A stretch of 37,984 nt of DNA from the IMG/VR virus record IMGVR_UViG_3300005096_000422, positions 1-37,984 of that record; one strand, given 5' to 3'. Source of the DNA: a virus. Positions 30,471 through 37,732 of the stretch are shown here, piece after piece (the stretch's first letter is position 1; every line of letters starts with the position of its first letter). The notes beneath the pieces were generated by a model. That model saw nothing but the letters and a program-made list of their open reading frames with translations. It was not told where the DNA came from and did no database searches. A program made the translations under genes and the position numbers.

Positions 30471-31724
30471 ATGGCACTTAAAAAATATGCTGAAGGTTAC
30501 AGAAAATATCGTATGAAGCCGCCTACTCCGCTCAATTTGAAACGCCTGCTGAGTAAGTTGAGCCTGACTCAGTCTGACCTGGGCAGAAATCTGACAATGT
30601 GGACGGGCAAGTCACCAAGCGCAGCTGTCCTATCCTTGATGTTTAACAAAAATATCTGGCCGGCGCGAACACCGGAGAAAGAGATCAAACAACAAATCGT
30701 GCGATTTCTTAAAGCTTCTGGCGCAACAAAACGTGAAATTGAAACGGCGTTTGATATTGATAAAGAACCGGAACGACCTGTGCAGGGGGGACCTCGACAT
30801 GATCTACCTGCACGGATCGTCCGGCGCATTCCGATTGAAGAGGAATTTCAACTACCGGAGACAGAAATGTTATCACAATCTGCGAAGAAGCACTTCAAAC
30901 TGTTTAAAGACCCGTTCGCTGACGATGTGCAGTCAGCGGATGATGTGTATCTGTCGAGCGACCAGCGGTATATCCGTGAATCAATGTATCAGACGGCGAA
31001 ACATGGTGGATTCATCGCAATAGTGGGTGAGTCGGGAGCCGGTAAGACCACGTTGAGACGCGACCTGATAGATCGTGTTTTTCGCGAAAACGCGCCGATC
31101 AGCATAATCCAGCCGCGCATTATCGACAAAGGCAAGCTGACCGCAGGCGCGATCTGCGATGCCATTATCAACGATGTTTCACACGAAAGACCGAAGCAGT
31201 CTCTGGAGTCAAAGGCTCGACAAATCGAACGGTTACTGACCGGTTCCAGCCGTGCGGGCAATGTGCATGTGCTGATCATTGAGGAAGCGCATGACCTGTC
31301 GATTCAGACGCTCAAATATTTGAAGCGATTCTGGGAACTGGAAGATGGTTTCCGCAAGCTGCTGGCAATCATCCTGGTGGGTCAGCCTGAGCTGAAAAAC
31401 AAGCTCGATGAACGCCAGAATTGGGAGGCGCGCGAGGTGATCCGGCGTTGCGAAATCGCTGAACTGCGGCCACTCAATGGCAACCTGGAAGAGTACCTGG
31501 AACTCAAGATGAAGCGCGTCGGAAAATCACTTAACGATGTTTTTGAACCGGACGCTTTCGATGCTATCCGCGAGCGCCTGCTGATCCGTCGTCGCAGCGG
31601 ATCAGCAGGCGGTGAGAGCATGATGTACCCGCTGGTTGTCAACAACGCGATCACCAAGGCCATGAACCTGGTTGCAGAAATTGGTGCTGAACGTGTGAGC
31701 GCTGAAATCATACAGGAGGTGTGA
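30471..31724 (+). CDS. transposition ATPase (MuB / ExeA-like AAA+)
   Basis: 417 residues. The N-terminal 100 residues hold a helix-turn-helix-like part (LSLTQSDLGRNLTMWTGKSP) as in MuB. FKLFKDPFADDV introduces the AAA+ domain, with Walker A GESGAGKTT at 186 to 194 and Walker B VLIIEEAHDL at 267 to 276, then the sensor segment ILVGQPELKNKLDE. It should bind DNA with ATP, choose target DNA, and activate the transposase. RBS GGAG about 8 bases before the ATG. It is followed 1 bp later by the next gene. Confidence 0.9.
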   Translation: MALKKYAEGYRKYRMKPPTPLNLKRLLSKLSLTQSDLGRNLTMWTGKSPSAAVLSLMFNKNIWPARTPEKEIKQQIVRFLKASGATKREIETAFDIDKEPERPVQGGPRHDLPARIVRRIPIEEEFQLPETEMLSQSAKKHFKLFKDPFADDVQSADDVYLSSDQRYIRESMYQTAKHGGFIAIVGESGAGKTTLRRDLIDRVFRENAPISIIQPRIIDKGKLTAGAICDAIINDVSHERPKQSLESKARQIERLLTGSSRAGNVHVLIIEEAHDLSIQTLKYLKRFWELEDGFRKLLAIILVGQPELKNKLDERQNWEAREVIRRCEIAELRPLNGNLEEYLELKMKRVGKSLNDVFEPDAFDAIRERLLIRRRSGSAGGESMMYPLVVNNAITKAMNLVAEIGAERVSAEIIQEV

Positions 31725-31725
31725 G

Positions 31726-32151
31726 ATGCCGTTGCCCTATATTACGAGTAGCTGGGTAGAGAATGATGTTTCCTATTTTTACTATGGCCCGATCAAAGGC
31801 GTTAAATCGCTGCCTGATGTGTGCATGTACCCGGATGCTCATCTTGATTATTGGTCAGATGTGTATGTCAGCATGGAGCTGTTCGATAAAAATATAAATC
31901 TGCTGACTTTCCTTCAGTACCCACGTGAAATACTCGAATCGCTGGAGCTTGTCGAGCTGCATCGTATGGAGCCGCTGTTGCCACGACAGGAAGCTGTGGG
32001 TCGGCGTCTGTTGATGGAAGAAATTCAGTTACTGGACAAATCATGCGAATCTTCTCTCGACAAAATCGGCGGCGTGATGCTTCGTGACAAGACGTTTTTC
32101 GAACCGATGAAACACCATGCACATCGGCAGTCGAAGAGGACGCACGTATGA
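31726..32151 (+). CDS. early accessory protein, unknown
   Basis: 141 residues with a strong RBS (AGGAGGTG). Aromatic-rich start (SSWVENDVSYFYYGPIKGVK) and then a helical second half (LLPRQEAVGRRLLMEEIQLL) with a histidine-rich end (KHHAHRQ). No family, signal peptide or membrane segment recognised. Its place between the ATPase and a membrane protein suggests an accessory role, possibly anti-host. Confidence 0.55.
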   Translation: MPLPYITSSWVENDVSYFYYGPIKGVKSLPDVCMYPDAHLDYWSDVYVSMELFDKNINLLTFLQYPREILESLELVELHRMEPLLPRQEAVGRRLLMEEIQLLDKSCESSLDKIGGVMLRDKTFFEPMKHHAHRQSKRTHV

Positions 32152-32600
32152 GGCCAGCATTGACACTTTCAGGCTTCGTCAGTTTTTCCCTCGGCTGTGT
32201 AGCGGGTATTTTTTTTGTCGCGACAATGCTGTTTATAAGACACGCCGACATGCAATTTCTGCATGCTGATTGGGTATTACCAGCAGCAATCGCATTTATA
32301 TTCGGTGGCACCGTTGGTGCTTTCACGATGGTACTGCCAGTGCTATTAGCGACCGATGATGACCGGTACCGACCAGCAATAGGCAATAACCTGGAACTGC
32401 TTATCGAAACCAGCGAGCGCATGGCAAATGAGCTGAGCACCTTCGCCGATGCTGGCGATGAAGCCGGATCTGATATGAGTGACGTGCACTTTTTGATCGA
32501 AAAGTATGAATCACTCAAATGTAAACTATTTATCTCCGGTGAAATACCACGAGTTCGGCGTAGCCATGGCTCTGTGGAAAGCAACTGGGTAATGAAATGA
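32148..32600 (+). CDS. early membrane protein, unknown
   Basis: 150 residues, ATG overlapping the previous stop (ATGA). Two membrane segments: SFSLGCVAGIFFVATMLFI and VLPAAIAFIFGGTVGAFTMV, then a soluble helical C-terminal half of about 90 residues (LELLIETSERMANELSTFAD). It may sit in the inner membrane with the tail in the cytoplasm. No known family; superinfection exclusion or host modulation is possible. Confidence 0.6.
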   Translation: MRPALTLSGFVSFSLGCVAGIFFVATMLFIRHADMQFLHADWVLPAAIAFIFGGTVGAFTMVLPVLLATDDDRYRPAIGNNLELLIETSERMANELSTFADAGDEAGSDMSDVHFLIEKYESLKCKLFISGEIPRVRRSHGSVESNWVMK

Positions 32601-33151
32601 AAATGACCTGCCCAGCCTGCGGTGCCTGCGGCAGCATCGAGTTTTTCCTGATGGACGCAGCGGCGCGTGAATCGGTACGTGCGGCATTCTCACTCCCGGC
32701 TCCGTTGGGCAGGCAAGTGATGACCTACATCGGGTTGTTCAGACCAGGTCGCCGCTCGCTCACCTGGGACCGCGTCGAGAAACTACTGTCCGAGCTGCTC
32801 ATGTCCATCCAGGAGGCTAAGGTTGTACGCAATGGCGTTACGCACCCTGCGCCACTCGACTATTGGAAAGAGGCCCTCGACCAGGTGTTAATGAATCGGG
32901 CCAGACTGACGCTGCCGATGAAGTCACACGGCTACCTGTTCGAGATTATTGCCGGCATATCGACGAAGGCCGGCGCGGTGAAAGAGCAGCGCGTCGAGAG
33001 CCGCCGGCGCGGTGGTGAGGGTCAACGGTCAGGTGCGGGTAAGCCGGTAGCCGCCATCGACATGGCCAAGCAGGGAAAAGCCTATACGGCAGGTGCGGCA
33101 TCGCTGCGGAAAGCCATCCACAAGTCTGACGACGGAGTGAATGATGACTGA
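32597..33151 (+). CDS. Zn-ribbon protein of the transposable-phage early region
   Basis: 184 residues. The start CPACGACG supplies a CxxCxxC metal-binding motif. The middle (AFSLPAPLGRQVMTYIGLF, RPGRRSLTWDRVEKLLSELL, then LPMKSHGYLFEIIAG) is a pattern I associate with early proteins of transposable phages, sometimes called DnaT-like or replication-associated, without known function. The C-terminus is basic and Gly/Ser-rich (ESRRRGGEGQRSGAGKP). It overlaps both neighbours. Confidence 0.65.
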   Translation: MKMTCPACGACGSIEFFLMDAAARESVRAAFSLPAPLGRQVMTYIGLFRPGRRSLTWDRVEKLLSELLMSIQEAKVVRNGVTHPAPLDYWKEALDQVLMNRARLTLPMKSHGYLFEIIAGISTKAGAVKEQRVESRRRGGEGQRSGAGKPVAAIDMAKQGKAYTAGAASLRKAIHKSDDGVNDD

Positions 33152-33866
33152 GATCACCGAAGCACAACGGATGCCGCCAGCAACACTGCGTTTACTGGAA
33201 ATACTCCGCCATCACCCAGGCAAGCCCAGGGCCATTGGCTCACTCGACCTGTATGAGCAATGGTCTGGCGAAAAAGTGCCACGTGATCCGGAAACCAACA
33301 AGCCAGCTGTCGATGTACAAACGTTGACGCGTGCCATGCGCAACATTATTGATGACCTGCGCAACCTGTACCGCATCCCGGTGATGAGCAGCACGGCGCA
33401 TGGCTACTGGATTATCACCAGTCAGGATGAACTGAGTGATGTTGTACATGAATTCCAGAGCCGAGGACTGAAAAGTCTGCAGACGGCGGCACGATTGAAA
33501 CAGACCTCGCTGGTCGACTCCATCCAGCAGTTAGCGATGGATTTGCAAAACGATGACAGCCCCATACGGAAACACGTTGATTCGCGCAAGCGAAGACAAG
33601 ACCGTGCGAATTCCAGCACAGATCTGGGCGAGCTGACACTCAGTCCAGAGGCACGCATGGCGGTCATCACCAGCCACCTGCAGGAAATGCTCGGCAGCCC
33701 GCAGGAATACGCCGATCAGATCCGTTCACTACAACGTCAGTTCGGGCCACGATTGCTGCCGGAGTCGGTAATGACCGAGATCTCCCGACAGGCCGGCATC
33801 GCCCGCCATGACATCAGCAAAGCTGTCGACGCGATCGGCCGAATGGAACGGATGGTGGGTGGATGA
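33141..33866 (+). CDS. early protein with helical N-terminal domain, unknown
   Basis: 241 residues, start at one of two adjacent ATGs within the previous gene's end. The N-terminal 95 residues (LRLLEILRHHPGKPRAIGSL, VDVQTLTRAMRNIIDDLRNL, STAHGYWIITSQDEL) resemble a winged-helix domain. The rest is helical and charged with a region QQLAMDLQNDDSPIRKHV. It could bind DNA; no family recognised. Confidence 0.55.
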   Translation: MMTEITEAQRMPPATLRLLEILRHHPGKPRAIGSLDLYEQWSGEKVPRDPETNKPAVDVQTLTRAMRNIIDDLRNLYRIPVMSSTAHGYWIITSQDELSDVVHEFQSRGLKSLQTAARLKQTSLVDSIQQLAMDLQNDDSPIRKHVDSRKRRQDRANSSTDLGELTLSPEARMAVITSHLQEMLGSPQEYADQIRSLQRQFGPRLLPESVMTEISRQAGIARHDISKAVDAIGRMERMVGG

Positions 33867-34051
33867 GTATGGGAAGACTCTATATACGACGTGAGCACCA
33901 CGTCTCACCATCATCCGCATGCCGGGCTACCCGTACTGAGCGCCCGTGTATGACCTGCAAAAAACCATTCATGTCAGACGGCAATCACAATCGGTTGTGC
34001 TCTCACTGTAGAACAAATTCCGGGCCGACGGAATTGAAGGTGCATCTGTGA
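33863..34051 (+). CDS. small zinc-finger-like protein
   Basis: 62 residues, starting at 33863 or at the second ATG, 33869. The C-terminal half has CMTCKKPF, then LCSHCR, two CxxC pairs 19 residues apart, a likely single zinc site. Such mini zinc fingers are frequent in phage early regions. Overlaps both neighbours by 4 bp. Confidence 0.65.
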   Translation: MSMGRLYIRREHHVSPSSACRATRTERPCMTCKKPFMSDGNHNRLCSHCRTNSGPTELKVHL

Positions 34052-34656
34052 ACAACGCAGCCAAAGATTATTTTGACAGCCAGTTTTCGGGTCCGGACTC
34101 AAAACAAGGAGCAGGCGAAGTGACTTCCTACAACGGCACACCTGACATCATGACTATTTCAGGAACATTTTTTGAGTTTCTCAAACCCAAGCCGGAGCAA
34201 ATTCGTATTGAGGATATTGCTCACGCACTTTCATTCACGTGTCGGTTTTCTGGGCATATTTCAGAGTTTTATTCAGTGGCAGAGCACTGCGTTCGGGTTT
34301 CTCTAATCTGTGATCCCAATGATTATCTGTGGGGCCTTTTGCATGATGCATCCGAAGCATATTTAACGGATATACCGAGTCCAATAAAACGCCATCTGCC
34401 GCGCTACAGAAAAATGGAAAAGACCGTTCAGACTACCATTATACAGCGCTTCGATCTTCCGGAAGCCGAACCTGAAAGCGTTCGAAAAGCCGACAAGATT
34501 ATGTTAGCCACTGAAGCTCGTGATTTGTGCGCTCCGGGTTGGGAATACTGGGGCCTCCCATATCCACCACTGCCTACAAAAATACGTCCCTGGTCACCAC
34601 AGCGTGCAAAAGATAGGTTTCTGGAAGTGTTTGCGGGTCTCGGTAGTAAGGCATGA
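34048..34656 (+). CDS. HD-domain nucleotide phosphohydrolase (YfbR-like)
   Basis: 202 residues from GTG at 34048 with GAAGG about 8 bases upstream. HD-domain residues: His80 (YSVAEHCVRVS), His99-Asp100 (LLHDASEAYLTDIP) and a late Asp in RKADKIMLATEARD. The segment TISGTFFEFLKPKPEQIRIE and CRFSGH match the YfbR-like 5'-nucleotidase/dNTP hydrolase family. It would remove phosphate from deoxynucleotides, altering the pool during replication or countering a host defence that uses nucleotides. Substrate cannot be told. Confidence 0.8.
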   Translation: MNNAAKDYFDSQFSGPDSKQGAGEVTSYNGTPDIMTISGTFFEFLKPKPEQIRIEDIAHALSFTCRFSGHISEFYSVAEHCVRVSLICDPNDYLWGLLHDASEAYLTDIPSPIKRHLPRYRKMEKTVQTTIIQRFDLPEAEPESVRKADKIMLATEARDLCAPGWEYWGLPYPPLPTKIRPWSPQRAKDRFLEVFAGLGSKA

Positions 34657-34666
34657 GCACATACCT

Positions 34667-34972
34667 ATGAGACTGACGCGATACCTGATCGTTAATAAAC
34701 CGAAGGGCTGGAGTCAAAAACCCAGCCTCAGGGTGACGACAAAGGAACCTAAACTCGGCCCAAGAGAGCGCACAATTAGCGTAACGCTCGACCTCCCCGA
34801 TTCCCTATGGGATGAACCGCAGCTTGAGGCGACGATCACTGTCCCGGAAGGCAAGGTTTCAGCGCCAGTAATTGATGCAGAAGTGATTGACAACATCCAG
34901 GAGGTTATCAGCCAAAAACTTGGTGTGAGCCTGGAGATCGCTGTTGTTGAGAAGGTTGACGGGCATGATTAA
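34667..34972 (+). CDS. small early protein, unknown
   Basis: 101 residues from ATG at 34667, shortly after the HD gene stop; a longer frame upstream lies inside that gene. TISVTLDLPDSLWDEPQLEA and TITVPEGKVSAPVIDAEVID suggest a beta-rich fold followed by a helix (NIQEVISQKLGVSLEIAVVE). No family recognised. Overlaps the next gene by 8 bp. Confidence 0.55.
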   Translation: MRLTRYLIVNKPKGWSQKPSLRVTTKEPKLGPRERTISVTLDLPDSLWDEPQLEATITVPEGKVSAPVIDAEVIDNIQEVISQKLGVSLEIAVVEKVDGHD

Positions 34973-35135
34973 ATCCACCGACGAATGCCTACAGATGATC
35001 GATGACATCGAGGAAAGGGGAGAGAACCTGACTGAATGGGAGCAGGGATTTACCGAAAGTGTAAGTGGTCGGGAAAAGCTGACATACCCTGTACGCGAAA
35101 TCATTGATCGGATTCATAGGGAGCGAGTGAAGTGA
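34965..35135 (+). CDS. small early protein, unknown
   Basis: 56 residues from ATG at 34965 (MIKSTDECLQMIDDIEERGE, then LTEWEQGFTESVSGREKLTY), helical and acidic. Short proteins of this pattern (initial coil, WEQ-F-S) are common in phage early regions, without known role. Its stop overlaps the GTG start of the next gene. Confidence 0.55.
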   Translation: MIKSTDECLQMIDDIEERGENLTEWEQGFTESVSGREKLTYPVREIIDRIHRERVK

Positions 35136-36091
35136 GCGACAAATCAGGGATCGAGTGGACACAGGCCACCTGGAACCCGGTCACCGGTTGCACCAAGGTC
35201 AGCCAGGGCTGCAAGCACTGCTACGCCGAACGCATGTGGACACGTCTCTCAGCACCGAACATGCCCTATGAGGGCAGAGCGTTTACCGATGTCCAGTGTC
35301 ACCCTGACCGTCTCGGCCAGCCGCTGCGCTGGAAGAAGCCGCGCCGGATATTTGTGAACAGTATGTCAGACCTATTCCATGAGGATGTGCCAGATGAGTT
35401 TATTAAGCGCGTTTTCACGATAATGGCTGATGCGGATCAGCACATATTCCAGATACTCACCAAGCGCCCAGAGCGAATGTGTGGGCCCATCATGGAATCC
35501 ATCTACGAACGGCTGAATACACAGCTACGTGCTGGCCGTATAAGTAGAACTGTATGGCCACTGCCCAACGTCCACCTTGGCGTGTCGGTCGAGGATCAGG
35601 CCACCGCAGACGAGCGCATACCACTGTTGCTGAACACCCCGGCGGCTGTTAGGTGGATCAGTGCAGAGCCGTTGTTAGGTTGTTTGCAATTAGATTACTT
35701 ATTAAAACAATTTTCCGGAGAACACAGAAACGCACTTACCGGTAAAACACATGGATTTTACACTGACTATGAAGGCTCAAGCCTGGACTGGCTAGTAGTC
35801 GGCGGCGAGTCTGGCCCCAAGGCGCGGCCTATGCACCCGGACTGGGTACGGGCGATCAGGGATCAGTGTCAGGCGGCCGGGGTGCCGTTCTTCTTCAAGC
35901 AGTGGGGTGAATGGAGACAGCGACAAGCCGGTGATGGTAACGATCAACCAAGGATACGGCTCACAGACACAGGCCAAAACGGACAAGACCTTGCAGCTAC
36001 TGGTGATAACCATGTGTGGATGCAGCGCATCGGCAAGAAAGCCGCCGGCCGCAAACTCGATGGCCACGAGTGGAGTGAGTACCCAGCATGA
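35132..36091 (+). CDS. DUF5131 / phage Gp37-Gp68 family protein
   Basis: 319 residues from GTG at 35132. The N-terminus has GIEWTQATWNPVTGCTKVSQ and GCKHCYAERM, a C-x6-C-x2-C cluster that could bind iron-sulphur or zinc, as in radical-SAM-like proteins. FVNSMSDLFHEDVPDEFIKR, FQILTKRPERM, LGVSVEDQATADERIPLLL, WISAEPLLG and VVGGESGPKARPMHPDWVRA complete the family pattern. The biochemical role of this phage family is not established. It overlaps the following Cys-rich gene by 4 bp. Confidence 0.85.
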   Translation: MSDKSGIEWTQATWNPVTGCTKVSQGCKHCYAERMWTRLSAPNMPYEGRAFTDVQCHPDRLGQPLRWKKPRRIFVNSMSDLFHEDVPDEFIKRVFTIMADADQHIFQILTKRPERMCGPIMESIYERLNTQLRAGRISRTVWPLPNVHLGVSVEDQATADERIPLLLNTPAAVRWISAEPLLGCLQLDYLLKQFSGEHRNALTGKTHGFYTDYEGSSLDWLVVGGESGPKARPMHPDWVRAIRDQCQAAGVPFFFKQWGEWRQRQAGDGNDQPRIRLTDTGQNGQDLAATGDNHVWMQRIGKKAAGRKLDGHEWSEYPA

Positions 36092-36285
36092 TAAGCGCAA
36101 CATCTCCTGACCGCTTTATTTGTGAACCACGATATGACAACAAGGCAATAAAACCTTGGCTGTTGTGGTTTGAAAATTGTATCTACTGCAAGGCATGTGA
36201 TTTAAGACTTTGCCCGCGATCGCGCAACAGTGCTGCTCGCTTCATCAGAAATCATCTGCGCTGTGGGCTGGAATGCACAGCATGA
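36088..36285 (+). CDS. small cysteine-rich protein
   Basis: 65 residues with seven cysteines, including CIYCKACDLRLC near the middle and CGLEC at the end, a likely metal-binding cluster. It starts in the stop of the DUF5131 gene and ends in the start of gemA, so co-translation with a Cys-cluster protein is notable. No family recognised. Confidence 0.55.
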   Translation: MISATSPDRFICEPRYDNKAIKPWLLWFENCIYCKACDLRLCPRSRNSAARFIRNHLRCGLECTA

Positions 36286-36752
36286 GAAACATGAGCGATC
36301 CCAGAAAAACCGACCTGGCCAAAATCCATATCGCCCGCAAGGATCTCCACCTGGATGAGGAGACCTACCGCTGTGTCATTCGAGAGATCGGCAAGGTGGC
36401 TTCCGGCAGTTCGAAAGACCTTACACCAACCGGCAGAGCACGTGTGCTGGCCCATTTCCGGTCGAAAGGGTGGAAGCCGAGGCGCGCAAAAAGAACGCCT
36501 CGGAAATCGCAGGGTATGGCGTCTGCCGGCCAGATCAAAAAAATAAAGGATCTCTGGATATCTCTTGCTGATGCGGGCGTAGTGAGAGCACCAGGTGAGG
36601 ATGGGCTGCGCGCTTGGCTGACGTCAGCAACTCGCAAGATGCATCCCGCGCATACCGGCTATCACGCAGTTGAATTTCTACCTGACGGAGTCGCAATAAA
36701 TGTTATCGAGCAACTCAAGAAATGGGCATCGCGTTGTAAGGTTCGGCTATGA
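36282..36752 (+). CDS. gemA: GemA (Mu gp16-like, DUF1018)
   Basis: 156 residues from ATG at 36282 (or 153 from 36291). KIHIARKDLHLDEETYRCVI, REIGKVASGSSKDLTPTGRA and VLAHFRSKGWKP are the DUF1018 signature; QGMASAGQIKKIKDLWISLA and HAVEFLPDGVAINVIEQLKK close the domain. In Mu gemA lies just upstream of mor and affects host DNA supercoiling and gene expression; the order is the same here. Overlaps mor by 4 bp. Confidence 0.85.
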   Translation: MRNMSDPRKTDLAKIHIARKDLHLDEETYRCVIREIGKVASGSSKDLTPTGRARVLAHFRSKGWKPRRAKRTPRKSQGMASAGQIKKIKDLWISLADAGVVRAPGEDGLRAWLTSATRKMHPAHTGYHAVEFLPDGVAINVIEQLKKWASRCKVRL

Positions 36753-37102
36753 ATGACCAATACCGCAGTCGAGGGCCTGAGCTGCTGATAGACCTGGTGG
36801 ACAAGACAGCCAAGGTCTTGGAACAGGAAGCCGGGTTATCGCCTGAGACGGCCCGTATGTGCGCCGAGGCTGTCGGCCACCAGATGCGGCAGGAATGGGG
36901 TGGTCAACAGGTCTACTTCCCAAAAGGGGCTGCCGTCGATATCTCTGCTCGGGACCGTCAGTTATATGACGAGTTCGATGGCCAAAATCACGTTGCCCTC
37001 GCCCGGAAATACAACCTGTCCGTCCAGTGGGTTTACCAGCGTGTCAAAGCTGTTCAGGCTGCTGAGGCGTCCCGCCGCCAGGTCGATTTGTTCACCGACT
37101 GA
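36749..37102 (+). CDS. mor: Mor-family transcription activator
   Basis: 117 residues, last early gene. The N-terminal dimerisation part (LLIDLVDKTAKVLEQEAGLS) leads to GGQQVYFPKGAAVDISARDR and a C-terminal helix-turn-helix (DEFDGQNHVALARKYNLSVQ, then WVYQRVKAVQ), all typical of Mor/C proteins. Mu Mor activates the middle promoter and C the late ones by binding a dyad near -43 and contacting RNA polymerase. Only one such gene is present, so it may drive the late genes directly. Confidence 0.9.
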   Translation: MNDQYRSRGPELLIDLVDKTAKVLEQEAGLSPETARMCAEAVGHQMRQEWGGQQVYFPKGAAVDISARDRQLYDEFDGQNHVALARKYNLSVQWVYQRVKAVQAAEASRRQVDLFTD

Positions 37103-37184
37103 GGCCTCTCCCTAGTTTTCACATTTCGCAAGTGTTTTTTATTTTTGGTTCCGTATAGTTCCGTTTTGTTTTAACTTGTCCCTA

Positions 37185-37226
37185 TTTATCGCAGTATTCT
37201 TCGTCTAGTTATCTCATGGGGTTTCA
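37185..37226 (-). promoter_or_regulatory. right end, transposase binding sites
   Basis: TTTATCGCAGT at 37185..37195 and TTATC at 37209..37213 mirror the left-end sites; the second lies at the same distance from the end as its left partner. The element ends CA at 37225..37226. The gap from mor (37103) to here is non-coding and holds two GTTCCGT copies (37148 and 37158 region) and CATTTCGCAAGTG near 37124, similar inward-reading to CACTTGTGAATG at the left (about 179..190); these may be a third pair of sites. Confidence 0.75.
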
Positions 37227-37232
37227 CCTGGC
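37227..37232. repeat. target-site duplication, right copy (CCTGGC)
   Basis: Same six bases as 131..136, directly after the CA end. It restores the symporter reading frame (CTG GCG GTG GAT). Confidence 0.85.
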
Positions 37233-37344
37233 GGTGGATCGTATTCTGGATATGTTCCGGACGTCGGTGAATGTGTTCAGTGATTCGTGCGGGGCGGTGA
37301 TTATTGCGCGGACTGAGGGGGAGGAGGGGGTTTTGCGGGGGTGA
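37227..37344 (+). pseudogene. dicarboxylate/amino-acid:cation symporter, 3' fragment
   Basis: The frame reads [20 protein letters not shown] then [18 protein letters not shown] and stops at 37342..37344. VDRILDMxRTxVNV with a polar substrate-site helix is the hallmark C-terminus of the GltP/DctA family. It joins the fragment at 1..136 and has been cut off by the prophage; no start signal for separate translation is evident. Confidence 0.9.
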
Positions 37345-37353
37345 TGTTTTTCG

Positions 37354-37610
37354 TCGGGGGTGGGTGTGCCTTTTTTCAGGCGGCGATTTGCCCATAGAAT
37401 CCCTTCGGGCTTCATTACGGACGGGTACCCTACCCTTCGGGTCAAGGCACCCGCTGCGCGGGTTCCCTGCGCTTCTCGACATTTTGCGCGCTCGCTAAAC
37501 TCGCCGCCCACGCTGACGCGTGAACGGCTCAGACAACGCTCGCTCAATCGCAAAATGTCTGCGATGCTCGGCTGCATCGATGCCTGAAAAAAAGGCACAC
37601 CCACCCCCGA
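37354..37610. repeat. long palindromic intergenic element (MITE-like)
   Basis: Arms of about 28 bp, TCGGGGGTGGGTGTGCCTTT and on to CAGGC at 37354..37381, and the reverse complement at 37582..37610 with one extra A in the A run. Inside is a second inverted pair, GACATTTTGCG (37478..37488) and CGCAAAATGTC (37549..37559), and GC-rich small hairpins (CCGCTGCGCGG). It follows the symporter stop and precedes the fabI stop; it could be a mobile repeat or serve as a two-way terminator. No coding capacity is credible. Confidence 0.65.
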
Positions 37611-37650
37611 CTCGCTCTGTGCCAGGTACGACCCGGATTAACCCACCTTT

Positions 37651-37680
37651 CGTCATTCCGGCGAATGCCAGAATCCAGGG
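37651..37680. repeat. REP-like sequence
   Basis: CGTCATTCCGGCGAATGCCA followed by GAATCCAGGG resembles the widespread short intergenic repeat of proteobacteria with a central CCGGC...GCC dyad. It is a single copy within this window, so its repetitive nature rests on resemblance alone. Confidence 0.5.
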
Positions 37681-37732
37681 ATGTCAGATTGCGCCTGCAT
37701 GACAAACCGACGCTTCTCCCCCCGCTCAGGTT

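Larger units (their letters stand above)
137..37226. mobile_element. Mu-type transposable prophage, apparently complete (about 37.1 kb)
   Basis: The element begins TGAAGCC and ends GGTTTCA, so it has the TG...CA termini of Mu-like and related DDE transposons. It is bounded by a direct repeat of CCTGGC and interrupts a symporter gene whose two halves fit together exactly. Inside are all modules of a transposable phage: repressor, early regulators, DDE transposase with partner ATPase, GemA, Mor, lysis, terminase, capsid and tail genes. Late genes are all leftward, early genes all rightward. In Mu both run the same way, so this is a BcepMu-like divergent arrangement (from memory of that phage). 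No genuine gap or insertion sequence is visible inside, so the prophage could be functional. Confidence 0.95.

Noticed and set aside
28657-31724. Transposase plus ATPase taken as an IS21-like insertion sequence
   Set aside because: The pair sits in an overlapping early operon with gemA and mor, no separate inverted repeats flank it, and the true ends with target duplication are at 137 and 37226.
31868-32584. 238-codon minus-strand frame opposite the early accessory genes
   Set aside because: Low-complexity serine-rich translation, and it crosses two coupled plus-strand genes.
34048-34656. HD protein as evidence for a 2-aminoadenine genome
   Set aside because: No PurZ-like gene or special polymerase is present in the window, and YfbR-like enzymes have other roles.
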